This document shows, piece by piece, positions 33,997 through 45,196 of a stretch of DNA of 64,000 nucleotides. The stretch comes from Zizania palustris. Its lineage: Eukaryota; Streptophyta; Magnoliopsida; Poales; Poaceae. The translations under genes were made by a program, and so were the position numbers. Every line of letters begins with the position of its first letter. The first letter of the stretch is position 1. The stretch spans positions 50,354,289 through 50,418,288 of the forward strand of contig JAAALK010000286.1 in the NCBI GenBank assembly GCA_019279435.1. The letters are read 5' to 3'. The notes beneath the pieces were generated by a model. It did no database searches. It was not told where the DNA came from and saw only the letters and a program-made list of their open reading frames with translations.

Positions 33997-34779
33997 ATGA
34001 ATTTAAAAAGTCTAACTTGTCTAAAAGAGAAAAAGGTTATGGCAGCCTCTAAAGTGGTAGTTAAAAATGCTGCATATCATTGGAAACATCTTTGTAGACA
34101 TGATAAAATACCTCAATCTTGGAAAGACTTAAAGAAATATTTGACAGATGCTTTTGTTCCTCCATATTATGCCGATATTCTGTTAAAGAAACTACAATGT
34201 TTAAAACAAGATAGCAGAAGTGTTGCATCATACTATCATGATATGCATGCTTCTTTATTACGTTGTGCTATAGATGAATGTGAAGAAGCTATAGAACAAA
34301 GATTTTTATGTGGGCTTAACAAGGAAATTCAGGAAATGCTTCTTCATGAAACATATAATTCTCTCTCTCAATTGTTTGAACTTGCATGTCGAGCTAAAAT
34401 TCAGATTGCTATTGATTTAGAGGAAACACCATTTTGTGAGCATGCTAGTACTACTAACCTTGAACAGGAAAAGGAGAATAAAAATGCACTTACATCATCA
34501 GAAAAGTTGTGTGTTAATACTTCACTTATATACATGGCACAACTGGTTAATGAACAGGTTGACTTTGTTGCCGAACCTTTAAGTGATTTGATACATGTTG
34601 TTCACATTGCTAGTGAAAAGGAAGAACAAAAATTGTTATCTTCTTTAAATACTTGGGGTTATATTGAACTTGATGATCTTTGTGAACTTAGTAATTTAAA
34701 TGAGAAATTACTCACTAGACTTGATTTGCCATGTCCTGATCAAATGAGTTTTCACGTAATTGGAGAATACAATGATTAA
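33997..34779 (+). CDS. Gag-like protein, first copy (260 aa)
   Basis: The segment from about residue 25 to 140 (WKDLKKYLTDAFVPP, then LLKKLQCLKQDSRSVASYYH) looks like the retrotransposon gag domain of Ty3/gypsy elements, a capsid-type protein. In another frame just upstream, from about 33905, FEGNYDPHAYIQWE is the expected earlier part of that domain. The frame changes near 34025, so the natural ORF is broken by a one-base frameshift or uses frameshifting. A 129-aa ORF (34792-35181) follows after a stop, with no recognised domain. No zinc knuckle or pol is seen. The part shown is open, but its function as a complete gag is doubtful. Confidence 0.6.
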   Translation: MNLKSLTCLKEKKVMAASKVVVKNAAYHWKHLCRHDKIPQSWKDLKKYLTDAFVPPYYADILLKKLQCLKQDSRSVASYYHDMHASLLRCAIDECEEAIEQRFLCGLNKEIQEMLLHETYNSLSQLFELACRAKIQIAIDLEETPFCEHASTTNLEQEKENKNALTSSEKLCVNTSLIYMAQLVNEQVDFVAEPLSDLIHVVHIASEKEEQKLLSSLNTWGYIELDDLCELSNLNEKLLTRLDLPCPDQMSFHVIGEYND

Positions 34780-35159
34780 GGAGTATACTTTGTGCATAGA
34801 GTTTACATATGTTCAAATTTGAAACAGCATGTAAATTCTGAAAATAATAGTCTTGACCAAGGTGCTTTAACTAATCATATTATCTTGAGAGTCTCTTGTT
34901 TTGATTTAAATACACATGTTTGTTTTCAAGGAGAGCCTTGTGGGCTGCTTAGCAATGCCACAATTCTTACTCCGATATTTAAAAGTACAGATTCGATGTC
35001 ATTTGTTCAAGCAAAAGATTTGGTGAGTTGGTTTTCTTCAATTCACCACATGTTTAAAGAACAAGAGATACTGCACAATAATGATTCTTTTGCTAGGAGT
35101 TGCATTGAGGATGAACACAAGAACAAACCAAGGACGGTTTGCCGCCAAGAAGGAGAGAA

Positions 35160-36140
35160 TGATGAGGACATCACCGGCTAGGATATAAATATAATAAAAA
35201 CAAAGGTGCATGATTTCTATATTCAATTTACATTTTACATATTTGAGAAAAGGTTGCTGCACCATAAGTTGTTGTTTTCAATTACAGAAATTATTACATG
35301 GATTAAGGGACGCGTTGTGAATAAATCAAGGGCATGGAACATTGTGGAAGTTGATTGGGGACCAAGGTAAGGCCATCCAAACATAATATACAAGTTTGGG
35401 ACATTACTTTTGTTCCAAGAGAAAATAGAAATAAAGTTCTACACGATTGAGAAGATGACTGGGATTCGGACCGCAGGGACAGCACCGAATTCAAATATGC
35501 ATAACGTTTAAATGGAAACTCTGATTTGGATGATCTTGGACTATTTGGAAAGCTTGATACGTCCTCTTTCCAACGGATCCAGCTACATATCCAGATTCCA
35601 TCGGAGGAGATCACAATCACTAAATCAATGCGTGTTCCTTTTTTAGACCGAACCAATTAAGCACGGAATTTCCATTTTTAATCAATTTATTTTGGAAATA
35701 ATTAGTCCTTTCCATATGTAATAAGTTTTCAAAACATTGGGAACGTCCCTAGGGCTATAAATAACCCTAGAGATTTCAGTTGTAAGGCGGGTTTTGATTA
35801 GATAAAAGTTTAGCCAATGCTACTTGTCTGTGTAAACCCGTGATCGGTTAGATCGCCGGTTTCACATTTCAGAACCCCAACTACCCTTTGTGCGTCTTTC
35901 ATATCCAGCAATTATAGTTGCTCCTTTATCTTGTTCTTGCTCGTTCTTCGATTGCTTGCAGGAACAAGGTTGATCACCGATAAGATCAACAACCCTTGGA
36001 GTTGGTGTATCGATCGCTAAGGCGCAACACGAACGTATCGTACGGTTGTAGTCGGGTCATCAACGGCGTCTCCTTCCAATCGAAGTTATCTTATCTCTAT
36101 CCTCTCACCGAAAGATCGGGCCATCCCATTCCCCCCATCA
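35160..36140 (+). repeat. LTR2 of the array, recombinant
   Basis: 981 bp. It matches LTR3 at all ~20 sites that distinguish LTR1 up to about 35914, then matches LTR1 at the sites near 36059-36067 and in the terminal C run. This is the mosaic expected of a crossover between a 3' and a 5' LTR. Confidence 0.9.
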
Positions 36141-37333
36141 AGTGGTATCAGAGCTTTCGTTGCTCGGTGAGTTTTTATTTCATTTTTTTCCTATAGTCCA
36201 AAAAAAGCCACGCAAAAAAATTACCCGAGATCCAAGCCTCTTTGAGCCTTTTACTAGTTCTGCTTCGTATCGGCCTTTTGAGTTTATCGTTGCATCGTCG
36301 TGTGAAGTTGCTGGTCTTAGCGTTTAGTTCGTTTAGAGTTTCGAGTTCTTGTCACGTTTTTACCACCATGTTTTGGTCTGTTTAGTCGGTTTGTTATTCT
36401 AGAATTCGGGTGGATTTTGGGCAGGCTGTGCAAGTGTTACTAAAACTATCATATATCGCCTATGCAAATTCGGATTGGAGAGTTTTAAATTTTTTGGAAA
36501 GCTTACAAGAGGATCTTTATTTTTCCTTTTAGAGTCATCTTCATATTCGGTCGTTTGCTTTCTGTTTTGGAACGTACAAGGTTCGGGAGTCCTATACTAA
36601 GAGTCGCATTGTCCTTTGCTGTTCTTTAAAAAAAGGAGAGAAAAAAGGAAAAAGGCGGAAAGGTGCTCAAAAAAAGAAGAAAAAAAAGCTGCACCAAAAA
36701 AAGAGAAAAGAAAAAAAAAAAGTGAAGAAAGAAAACTTGACAAAAGAGGAGGAAAGCTAGTTCTACCTTTGTCAGTTTGGTGGTATCGTTTGTGTCTAGA
36801 CTCGCGTCTCTAGTACGTTCAAGCCTAGGATCAGCACAATACCGACGTTGAACAATTACTCAATTTGCTTATGCTAATGTGGTTCTAGTTTTCCTTGCTA
36901 CATATTTCATCCTACCTAGAGCTCCACAGATTTGACTACAACTTATACAACCAAGTGTTTGCCAAGGCATCGATACATCTAATCTCCATACTATTTGTGG
37001 TTAAGTCGGTGTACAACACCTCCTGCTTGCATTGGTAAGAACTTGTAAGAGCTTGATACAGGATTGAGTGAGTGTGATTTTTGGTGCCTTCACAATCTTA
37101 TAGTTAGTAGGAGCGTTTGTATGTTTCTTGTCTAGTACTAATCATGGCAGGGATACACAAGGAGATATGATATAGTGAAGCTCAATATCGACATCTTCAT
37201 CGACACATGAGGGATTAGCACGATAAATATGAGGTATGTGATGAAATTCTAGCTAGATTCAAATGTACAATACCTTATTTTGAAGGAAATTATGATCCTC
37301 ATGCATATATTCAATGGGAGCTAGCTGTAGATA

Positions 37334-38116
37334 ATGAATTTAAAAAGTCTAACTTGTCTAAAAGAGAAAAAGGTTATGGCAGTCTCTAAAGTGGTAGTTA
37401 AAAATGCTGCATATCATTGGAAACATCTTTGTAGACATGATAAAATACCTCAATCTTGGAAAGACTTAAAGAAATATTTGACAGATGCTTTTGTTCCTCC
37501 ATATTATGCCGATATTCTGTTAAAGAAACTACAATGTTTAAAACAAGATAGCAGAAGTGTTGCATCATACTATCATGATATGCATGCTTGTTTATTACGT
37601 TGTGCTATAGATGAATGTGAAGAAGCTATAGAACAAAGGTTTTTATGTGGGCTTAACAAGGAAATTCAGGAAATGCTTCTTCATGAAACATATAATTCTC
37701 TCTCTCAATTGTTTGAACTTGCATGTCGAGCTGAAATTCAGATTGCTATTGATTTAGAGGAAACACCATTTTGTGAGCATGCTAGTACTACTAACCTTGA
37801 ACAGGAAAAGGAGAATAAAAATGCACTTACATCATCGGAAAAGTTGTGTGTTAATACTTCACTTATATACATGCCACAACTGGTTAATGAACAGGTTGAC
37901 TTTGTTGCCGAACCTTTAAGTGATTTGATACATGTTGTTCACATTGCTAGTGAAAAGGAAGAACAAAAATTGTTATCTTCTTTAAATACTTGGGGTTATA
38001 TTGAACTTGATGATCTTTGTGAACTTAGTAATTTAAATGAGAAATTACTCACTAGACTTGATTTGCCATGTCCTGATCAAATGAGTTTTCACGTAATTGG
38101 AGAATACAATGATTAA
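37334..38116 (+). CDS. Gag-like protein, second copy (260 aa)
   Basis: Duplicate of 33997-34779 with four residue changes that I can see (Ala/Val, Ser/Cys, Lys/Glu, Ala/Pro). It shares the same upstream frame break, so the break predates the duplication. A second copy of the 129-aa ORF follows at 38129-38518. Confidence 0.6.
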   Translation: MNLKSLTCLKEKKVMAVSKVVVKNAAYHWKHLCRHDKIPQSWKDLKKYLTDAFVPPYYADILLKKLQCLKQDSRSVASYYHDMHACLLRCAIDECEEAIEQRFLCGLNKEIQEMLLHETYNSLSQLFELACRAEIQIAIDLEETPFCEHASTTNLEQEKENKNALTSSEKLCVNTSLIYMPQLVNEQVDFVAEPLSDLIHVVHIASEKEEQKLLSSLNTWGYIELDDLCELSNLNEKLLTRLDLPCPDQMSFHVIGEYND

Positions 38117-38496
38117 GGAGTATACTTTGTGCATAGAGTTTACATATGTTCAAATTTGAAACAGCATGTAAATTCTGAAAATAATAGTCTTGACCAAGGT
38201 GCTTTAACTAATCATATTATCTTGAGAGTCTCTTGTTTTGATTTAAATACACATGTTTGTTTTCAAGGAGAGCCTTGTGGGCTGCTTAGCAATGCCACAA
38301 TTCTTACTCCGATATTTAAAAGTACAGATTCGATGTCATTTGTTCAAGCAAAAGATTTGGTGAGTTGGTTTTCTTCAATTCACCACATGTTTAAAGAACA
38401 AGAGATACTGCACAATAATGATTCTTTTGCTAGGAGTTGCATTGAGGATGAACACAAGAACAAACCAAGGACGGTTTGCCGCCAAGAAGGAGAGAA

Positions 38497-39476
38497 TGAT
38501 GAGGACATCACCGGCTAGGATATAAATATAATAAAAACAAAGGTGCATGATTTCTATATTCAATTTACATTTTACATATTTGAGAAAAGGTTGCTGCACC
38601 ATAAGTTGTTGTTTTCAATTACAGAAATTATTACATGGATTAAGGGACGCGTTGTGAATAAATCAAGGGCATGGAACATTGTGGAAGTTGATTGGGGACC
38701 AAGGTAAGGCCATCCAAACATAATATACAAGTTTGGGACATTACTTTTGTTCCAAGAGAAAATAGAAATAAAGTTCTACACGATTGAGAAGATGACTGGG
38801 ATTCGGACCGCAGGGACAGCACCGAATTCAAATATGCATAACGTTTAAATGGAAACTCTGATTTGGATGATCTTGGACTATTTGGAAAGCTTGATACGTC
38901 CTCTTTCCAACGGATCCAGCTACATATCCAGATTCCATCGGAGGAGATCACAATCACTAAATCAATGCGTGTTCCTTTTTTAGACCGAACCAATTAAGCA
39001 CGGAATTTCCATTTTTAATCAATTTATTTTGGAAATAATTAGTCCTTTCCATATGTAATAAGTTTTCAAAACATTGGGAACGTCCCTAGGGCTATAAATA
39101 ACCCTAGAGATTTCAGTTGTAAGGCGGGTTTTGATTAGATAAAAGTTTAGCCAATGCTACTTGTCTGTGTAAACCCGTGATCGGTTAGATCGCCGGTTTC
39201 ACATTTCAGAACCCCAACTACCCTTTGTGCGTCTTTCATATCCAGCAATTATAGTTGCTCCTTTATCTTGTTCTTGCTCGTTCTTCGATTGCTTGCAGGA
39301 ACAAGGTTGATCACCGATAAGATCAACAACCCTTGGAGTTGGTGTATCGATCGCTAAGGCGCAACACGAACGTATCGTACGGTTGTAGTCGGGTCGTCAA
39401 CATCGTCTCCTTCCAATCGAAGTTATCTTATCTCTATCCTCTCACCGAAAGATCGGGCCATCCCATTCCCCCATCA
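38497..39476 (+). repeat. LTR3 of the array
   Basis: 980 bp, followed by target duplication CTATT. It is unique in reading CGTCAACATCG near 39395 and in having a C run one base shorter near its end. Confidence 0.93.
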
Positions 39477-39793
39477 CTATTAGCCCCAATTAGTTTATTT
39501 TTATAAACTAATGGTTAACTATTAGTTGAAATTAGCTACTAACAATTAGTTTACAATTAGTTTATGAGATCCAGGGCCTAAGTAAAACCTGGCATGAAGT
39601 AAATTTTCTGTTAGCGGAGGCCTAAATGTAACACAACTCGACCACACATGGGACTAAAGAACAAGCCATGTAATTCTTCAGTCTCAGTAAAAGGGCAAGA
39701 AAATTTCAAGCAGAGCATTGTGTCAGCCTTGACCTTGTACTTCCTCAGTCCTATCTATAAATAATTCAATTTTAGCCTTTGAATGTTGTCACA

Positions 39794-41030
39794 TGATACC
39801 GGAGAAGAAGGTAAATCTTGCCCAAACCGAGAAGACTTTTATTCCTTTGTCATAAATATTACAGCTATTACTTCTCTTTTTTACTCTTAATCTCTAAAAA
39901 CTATTAATCAAATCTACTATCTTGAAAAAATCTGAACTGAATTATCCCTGACTTAAATCTAAACTAAATTATCTCTAACTAGTTCGGCTTAGGCCTCAAC
40001 CTGGCCCTAGCCATCGGCCTATAAAGGAGTATGTAATATTTCTTCCCTCCCCAACAAACAGCTCATCCACGAGTTGTATTGCTGGAATCATCTACGAGGT
40101 ATCTGACACAAACATTTTTCCTTTAAAAAATAACAAACCATCTACCCTTGTCCAACTCTCCCGCGTCGCGCAGGCCATATTTGTTGCACATAGATCAACC
40201 ACTTGTGGATCACTTGTCACTCCCTTTTTCCCTTTGTGGCCAGCCGACCCATGAAAGGCCTTGGTGAGGCACTGGCTGTGCAACCGGTGCAACGCCAGGC
40301 AAAGCAAGCAGCGACGTGTTGATGGGGCATGCGAGAGGCCGGTTGTGCGGCGACACGCAAGATGGCACGAGTGGTGGCAACGCTCCTAGGCACGTGTGGG
40401 CGTGGCGAGCAGCGATGCATCGGTGCGCGTTCGGGCATGGGCAGTGGTGGCGCTCCCAGGCATGTGCGGGCGCGACGAGCAATGAGCGACGCGGCGCACC
40501 ACGGTGTGCAAGCCAGGTGGTGGCGTGGATTCGAGCGCACGATGCACTCATCGGTGCCATGGACCAGTGCAAGCGGAACGCCTAGGGACTAATGTTGCCC
40601 CCTTCTTTACGCCAGAACAAGGCATCCGCAGTGCCAAGGCTACCATTGGTTGACGATGGACCCTCGCCATCTTTTTCCTCAACGCCTTCATTACAACAAC
40701 TCTATTTGACACTCTATCGATTTGTTTTTCGAGTAGCGTCAATCTACGGTCGTGGGCGTCAAGGCGGTTATTTATTGTGGTCATCTGATCCATCAACCAA
40801 ACCACCGATGCCATCAGGAAGTCCAATTTCTCATCAATGGACATGGTCACAGGATCTTGAGTGGAACTAGACATGATTGTCAATATTCCAATCGGCTCTG
40901 ATACAAAATTGATATCGGCCAGAAGGTAAATCTCGGCCTAATCAGGAAGACCTTTATTCCTTCGTCATAAAAATTACACCTATTACATCTGTCTTTTATA
41001 AGGCAAGACTCTTACTCAAGTCATGTCTAT
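39794..41030 (-). mobile_element. Degenerate LTR retrotransposon remnant, minus orientation
   Basis: Direct repeats starting TGATACCGG (39794) and TGATATCGG (40910) share about 100 bp, including AAGGTAAATCT and TTTATTCCTT. On the minus strand these are LTR right ends, and the sequence after the 40910 copy reads TTTGTATCAGAGCC, a tRNA-Met primer-binding site. The interior is GC-rich and only about 0.9 kb, so pol is deleted. LTR left boundaries are not clear. Confidence 0.6.
40548..40874 (-). pseudogene. N-terminal gag remnant of that element
   Basis: Starts MSSSTQDPVTMSIDEKLDFL shortly after the primer-binding site on the minus strand, then a heptad-like helix (NNRLDAHDRRLTLLEKQID). A short coiled-coil leader of this kind is common at the start of plant retroelement gag proteins. 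It degrades into GC-rich sequence after about 60 residues. Confidence 0.5.
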
Positions 41031-41477
41031 ATACTACTAATCTATCTAATAATTTTTAAAAATAAAGTTTTTTGATAGGACAGATGGAGTACTTTAAAAA
41101 TGAAAAATGAAAGATGACCTACATACTTCAAATAATCACCATTTTTTCCTTGCCATGTGAATCAACAGGCATGTATTTACTTTGACTTGACAAGATTTAA
41201 AGTTTGTGCATAACCTTTGTTTTTAAATTAGTACCTGTGCTTCCGTCTTTTCAAGTTTTGCAGATGCCATGGCAAAGTGTTTCACCAGGCTATGCTTACT
41301 TTTCATATTATCTGGAAGTCTCTTGGCTTGGTACTTGAGTGGCAAATGGACACTGACATGGGGTGAAGGAATGAAACGGCGGCAAATTGAGGCCGCCTGA
41401 AATCATCTTTACATCTACAAACGCACATGATAACCCTCTCTAGAGCTATCTTTTACTTGATCTGTATAGCATCTTGT

Positions 41478-43835
41478 TCATCGCAGTGTACATGGACTAA
41501 AAGTTTCCTGTTTCATATGAACCACCTCAGCAAAAGCAACCTGAAGAGTTTGCTGTGCAAAGGTAAAAACTTCCCCAGACGTTGATCCTTCCCTGGCATA
41601 TCTAAGGGCATCACGCTGAAGCTCACTGTACCTCAAACATTCGTCCATCACAAAGCCATTTTTAGCTTCTTTTGTCCACCGTTTCAGTATGTAAACATCT
41701 GGTATGGTGCGTACATCAAGAGCTAAGAATACTCTCAGTATATGCCGGCACAAGATACCACAACTCTCAAACTTGCAGCAGCTGCATTTAGCTCTATCGC
41801 CAGAGTTATCATACCTGACTCTGCATGTGGCTTCGCTATCCTCCTTTGTGACACTATACACAGCAATCAACCCATCATTGTCAAGGCTAGAAATATAATA
41901 ACCTAACGATTCGATGAATTCTTCCTCAAAAACGTTGAACACAGTTATTGTGTATATTTCTGACAACTGTTTCATCATGTTTGAGGGGGTTCTTAGAACA
42001 GGTCTGGTAAAAGATGCGGCCAGATCTTCCAGAGCTTCCCTTTCTGACCAACCTGCCATCAGATGTTCAAACAATGAAATGAAAACAGGCAAAGCAGTTC
42101 TTCTGTTGAAGTACTTCTCAAAGATGTTTCTCAAGCTTTCAGGTCTCTGAGATGCTGAAAGATCAGCAGTAAATACATCTTTGAAATATACAGGAACCCA
42201 TTTTTGCCGAATTCTATATAGAGACTGGAGCCATGAGTTGTCATCCAAGTCATACTTATCAAGGACTTTCTTCCAACTTAACTCAGACATTTCAACTGTT
42301 TCTGGCTCATAGATGCACCCATAGAATTCCCCTTCAAATGAAGCACACCTAAAATATATATTAGCCAAAATGTCCTTGGATCTCTTTAATATGTCAGTGG
42401 TAGAATACAGATGATGCGTTTGTGGAAATACTTTTGCTATTGCTGAACCAATGGCTTCGTTGTAAACTGTTGTTAATGATGTAGGGTGGTGTGAACCCAT
42501 TGCTGCAATCCAGTTCTGAAAGAGCCAACTGTAGGAAGCCTCTGTGAAGTCAGTTAATAACGCACAACCAAACATTTCCCATTGCAAGTGATGATTGACT
42601 CCAGAAAACATAACCAATGGCAAAAGGTCGTTATTCTCAACAAAAGATGTCTCGAGTGTTACAGCATCTCCAAAATAGTAATACGAAGTTCTTGCTTTGG
42701 CATCTGCCCAGAAGGCATGGGTTAAGCAATCATTTTTGTCAACTTGGAATGCATATGAAAATGTCGGATTCTCAGCATTCAACCGCTTGAAGTATCCAAG
42801 AAGCTTTTGAGTATCATCCAACCCAAATGCACTACGGCATGGTTCTATCATTTCTTGATCATTTGTTGCTTGGCTTTCAAAATTCCTCCCTGGGTCTGCT
42901 AGCTGTGGATTCAAGGTTGGGGCAATTGAATTCTCTCGAAGAACACTAGTTTTTGCAAGAACAACAACTTCACTGTTTGACTGAATGTAGTGCACCTTGT
43001 TTGGTACACTGGCTAACTCATGTGTATGTGCCAGGAAAAGCTTTGAAACAACCCATTTATCTTGATCCTTCTTCACTATCTCAAACATTGCTTGGCAACC
43101 TTCCCTTGGAGCAGCCCGGTTTCTCTTTCTCTTGTTCTCATTTTCTTCACAAGGTGTAGCCCCCTCCCTTGTGCAAACAAAGCGCCGCATTACAAATGTC
43201 TCGTCCTTTGGTGAACGACGGGATAATCTTATACGTACATCAAAGCCCATACGACTAGCATAGGCATAGTAGAATGTCTGGGCAGCTTCATGAGAAGGGA
43301 ACTCCATTCCCTCAACTGGCTCTAGTTGTGCATATTCCTCAGGTGCAACATATCTCACTATGCTTGGAGCTGCTACAACATGATTATGCTCCTTGATGAG
43401 CTTGATCACAACCCACCGCCCATAATACTTCTGACTTACCTCGATCATTGCATGGCAACCCTCCCTTATTATTGCACGCTTTCTCTTTCTCTTGCCAGTG
43501 TCGTTTTGTTTCTTAGTGTGGAAACCCTCCTTTGAACACACAAAACGGCGCATGATTATAGACTCATCATTCCTTGAGCGACGGGACTTGCTAATGCGCA
43601 CAGAGAAACCTACTCGACTAGCATAGGCCATATAGAACACCTTCGCAGCATCTTCTGATTCAAACTCCATTCCAACAAAAGGTTCACTATTTTGCAGGTT
43701 CTCTTTGTTGGAATCATTATTAATGTCAACTAGTTCACTGTTGACACCAAATGCAATCTGGTTTTCAATATAATCATCATTAAGATCAACAAGGTTGTCC
43801 CTCAATGGATCATCTTCATTTGAGGCATTCTCCAT
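41478..43835 (-). CDS. FAR1-related sequence (FRS) protein, 785 aa
   Basis: A transposase-derived nuclear protein of the FHY3/FAR1 family, whose known members act as transcription factors in light signalling. Two FAR1 DNA-binding domains lie in tandem (about 55-154 and 176-274), each with the GMEF...YASR.GF.VR start and an H.H end. A MULE-transposase-like region follows (about 335-545), then a SWIM zinc finger C684, C686, C696, H698. The first and third catalytic Asp positions appear replaced (E395 and V457), so transposase activity is unlikely. The CDS is one exon. I chose the ATG at 43835; the codon before it is GTG. A leader intron acceptor lies at about 43855. It is intact, unlike the FAR1-like fragments near the actin genes. 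The light-signalling role is family inference only. Confidence 0.93.
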   Translation of the reverse strand: MENASNEDDPLRDNLVDLNDDYIENQIAFGVNSELVDINNDSNKENLQNSEPFVGMEFESEDAAKVFYMAYASRVGFSVRISKSRRSRNDESIIMRRFVCSKEGFHTKKQNDTGKRKRKRAIIREGCHAMIEVSQKYYGRWVVIKLIKEHNHVVAAPSIVRYVAPEEYAQLEPVEGMEFPSHEAAQTFYYAYASRMGFDVRIRLSRRSPKDETFVMRRFVCTREGATPCEENENKRKRNRAAPREGCQAMFEIVKKDQDKWVVSKLFLAHTHELASVPNKVHYIQSNSEVVVLAKTSVLRENSIAPTLNPQLADPGRNFESQATNDQEMIEPCRSAFGLDDTQKLLGYFKRLNAENPTFSYAFQVDKNDCLTHAFWADAKARTSYYYFGDAVTLETSFVENNDLLPLVMFSGVNHHLQWEMFGCALLTDFTEASYSWLFQNWIAAMGSHHPTSLTTVYNEAIGSAIAKVFPQTHHLYSTTDILKRSKDILANIYFRCASFEGEFYGCIYEPETVEMSELSWKKVLDKYDLDDNSWLQSLYRIRQKWVPVYFKDVFTADLSASQRPESLRNIFEKYFNRRTALPVFISLFEHLMAGWSEREALEDLAASFTRPVLRTPSNMMKQLSEIYTITVFNVFEEEFIESLGYYISSLDNDGLIAVYSVTKEDSEATCRVRYDNSGDRAKCSCCKFESCGILCRHILRVFLALDVRTIPDVYILKRWTKEAKNGFVMDECLRYSELQRDALRYAREGSTSGEVFTFAQQTLQVAFAEVVHMKQETFSPCTLR

Positions 43836-43902
43836 CACAACAATTCAATGGTGCCTACATGCACATTAATCAGGAAGTGTGATTCAAAAATTGATTATAT
43901 AC

Positions 43903-43920
43903 TGGGGGGGGGGGGGGGGC
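43903..43920. repeat. Poly-G run
   Basis: An uninterrupted run of about 17 G just upstream of the FRS start codon, in the leader intron. The run length is liable to sequencing error. Confidence 0.8.
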
Positions 43921-44381
43921 AGATCCAGTCCTGTGCTTTGGAAAAATAACTGTGGCTAATTACATAAATAAAAGAGAGACCACTTTTCAACTTATATGTT
44001 TAATTGTTTATAGCTATTGGAAGCTTCAGATTGCAACTAAAATAAATTTGTAAATCAAAGATTACTAAAATACTATAACGGTATCTACATCAGTATAATT
44101 TTTTATCAAGGAAACCTCCAACAAGTTTGTTTTTTGCTGTCTGAGAATATACTTCTGGCACAGAGAAGAGTACAAGTGTCTATGTTTAATCAATGGGGTT
44201 AAAATCTATATGATATTCTACTCACATGGAAATAAGGCATCACATTGTAGAATCGAACTATTAAACACAAAATCAGATACTTCATCTGCTTTTATGTCTC
44301 TCACACAGTCTGCATTTATTAGTCATTTAGAAAAAAATAAATATTTCATTCATGCTAAACCACTTGCATTTGCAGTATGAC

Positions 44382-45196
44382 CATAGTTTTTACGGCGATG
44401 TGGCGAAATGTGGCGACCTACCACCTTCACAATTTTACAGCGCTTATAGAGCGCGGTGTGGCGTCGTGGCGTCGCCATAGACACATCGTCGTGGCAAACA
44501 TTATAGAAAAATAGCTTATAGGATTTAGAAAAATATATCAATATATAAGTACTAAATTAAAAATAACAATAGCAATATAGTATTATAAAAATAGCAATAT
44601 AATATCAAGTTGCAATATTGTTACTTTAGATACCTTACAAGATAAAAAATATATAATTAAAATTGCAAATTATGTCTAATATTATATTAAAAAGTTCAAT
44701 TTAAAAATCTATTTATATAAATTTTACCAAACAACCTATTTAAAGTCTAGACCATTTAAAGCCCATTTCTTAACTCTAACCCTAGCTTCTCTTAATCTCC
44801 CACACCCCCTCTCCCACCAGCCGCCACACAACTCTCCCACTTCCCCTCTCTCTCACCTCCCTCTCCAGCCACCGCACCTAGCACTATATCCCTCCTCTTC
44901 TATCCACATCTTCCGCACCAGCGCGCCCGGCCTCACCGTGCACCGTGCATGCCTATACACGCCGCGCGCCGCTCGTGCCTGGTCGTGCCCTCCCTCGCCG
45001 CGCACCGCTTACGCCTGGTCGTGCCCTCACTTACTCCTCTCTCTCCCTTCCTTATGGCGGGCGCCACACGACGCCACAGCAGCGCCATGCTCCTGTGGTG
45101 CCCACCACAGACATTCGTCGGTATGGTAGTGTGTGGCGAATAGCCAAAAACCGCCATAGCGAATGGCGACGATATATCGTCGCCATAACAACTATG
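44382..45196. mobile_element. hAT-like non-autonomous element in the FRS leader intron
   Basis: Terminal repeats CATAGTTTTTACGGCGA (44382) and the complement of CATAGTTGTTATGGCGA (ending 45196) are flanked by a perfect 8-bp duplication AGTATGAC (44374-44381 and 45197-45204), diagnostic of hAT. The interior has an AT-rich left half and a GC-rich right half (44920-45120) with a short internal direct repeat. No transposase. Confidence 0.9.

Larger units (their letters stand above)
31824..39476 (+). mobile_element. Three-LTR, two-interior LTR retrotransposon array (gag only)
   Basis: Order: LTR1 31824-32803, interior 1 32804-35159, LTR2 35160-36140, interior 2 36141-38496, LTR3 38497-39476. A single 5-bp target duplication CTATT flanks the whole array (31819-31823 and 39477-39481), so it entered once as one element and was expanded in place, or entered as a dimer. 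Each interior starts with a tRNA-Met primer-binding site (32806-32817 and 36143-36154) and ends with a polypurine tract (AAGAAGGAGAGAA). The interiors encode a gag-like protein but no protease, integrase or reverse transcriptase, so it is non-autonomous. Confidence 0.95.
31705..39578. mobile_element. Small Tourist-like MITE carrying a nested LTR array
   Basis: Left part 31705-31823 and right part 39482-39578 together make about 216 bp of MITE. TAA lies at 31702-31704 and 39579-39581. The flanks (..TTTGCAATTAA and GTAAAACCTGGC..) rejoin to match the unbroken sequence downstream of actins A (about 16580) and B, so the empty site is documented in the window. The LTR array 31824-39476 is inserted inside. 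Confidence 0.75.

Noticed and set aside
31700..39600. CRISPR-like or satellite interpretation of the long direct repeats
   Set aside because: Repeats are 980-bp LTRs with TG...CA ends, PBS, PPT and a target duplication, so an LTR retrotransposon array is the right reading.
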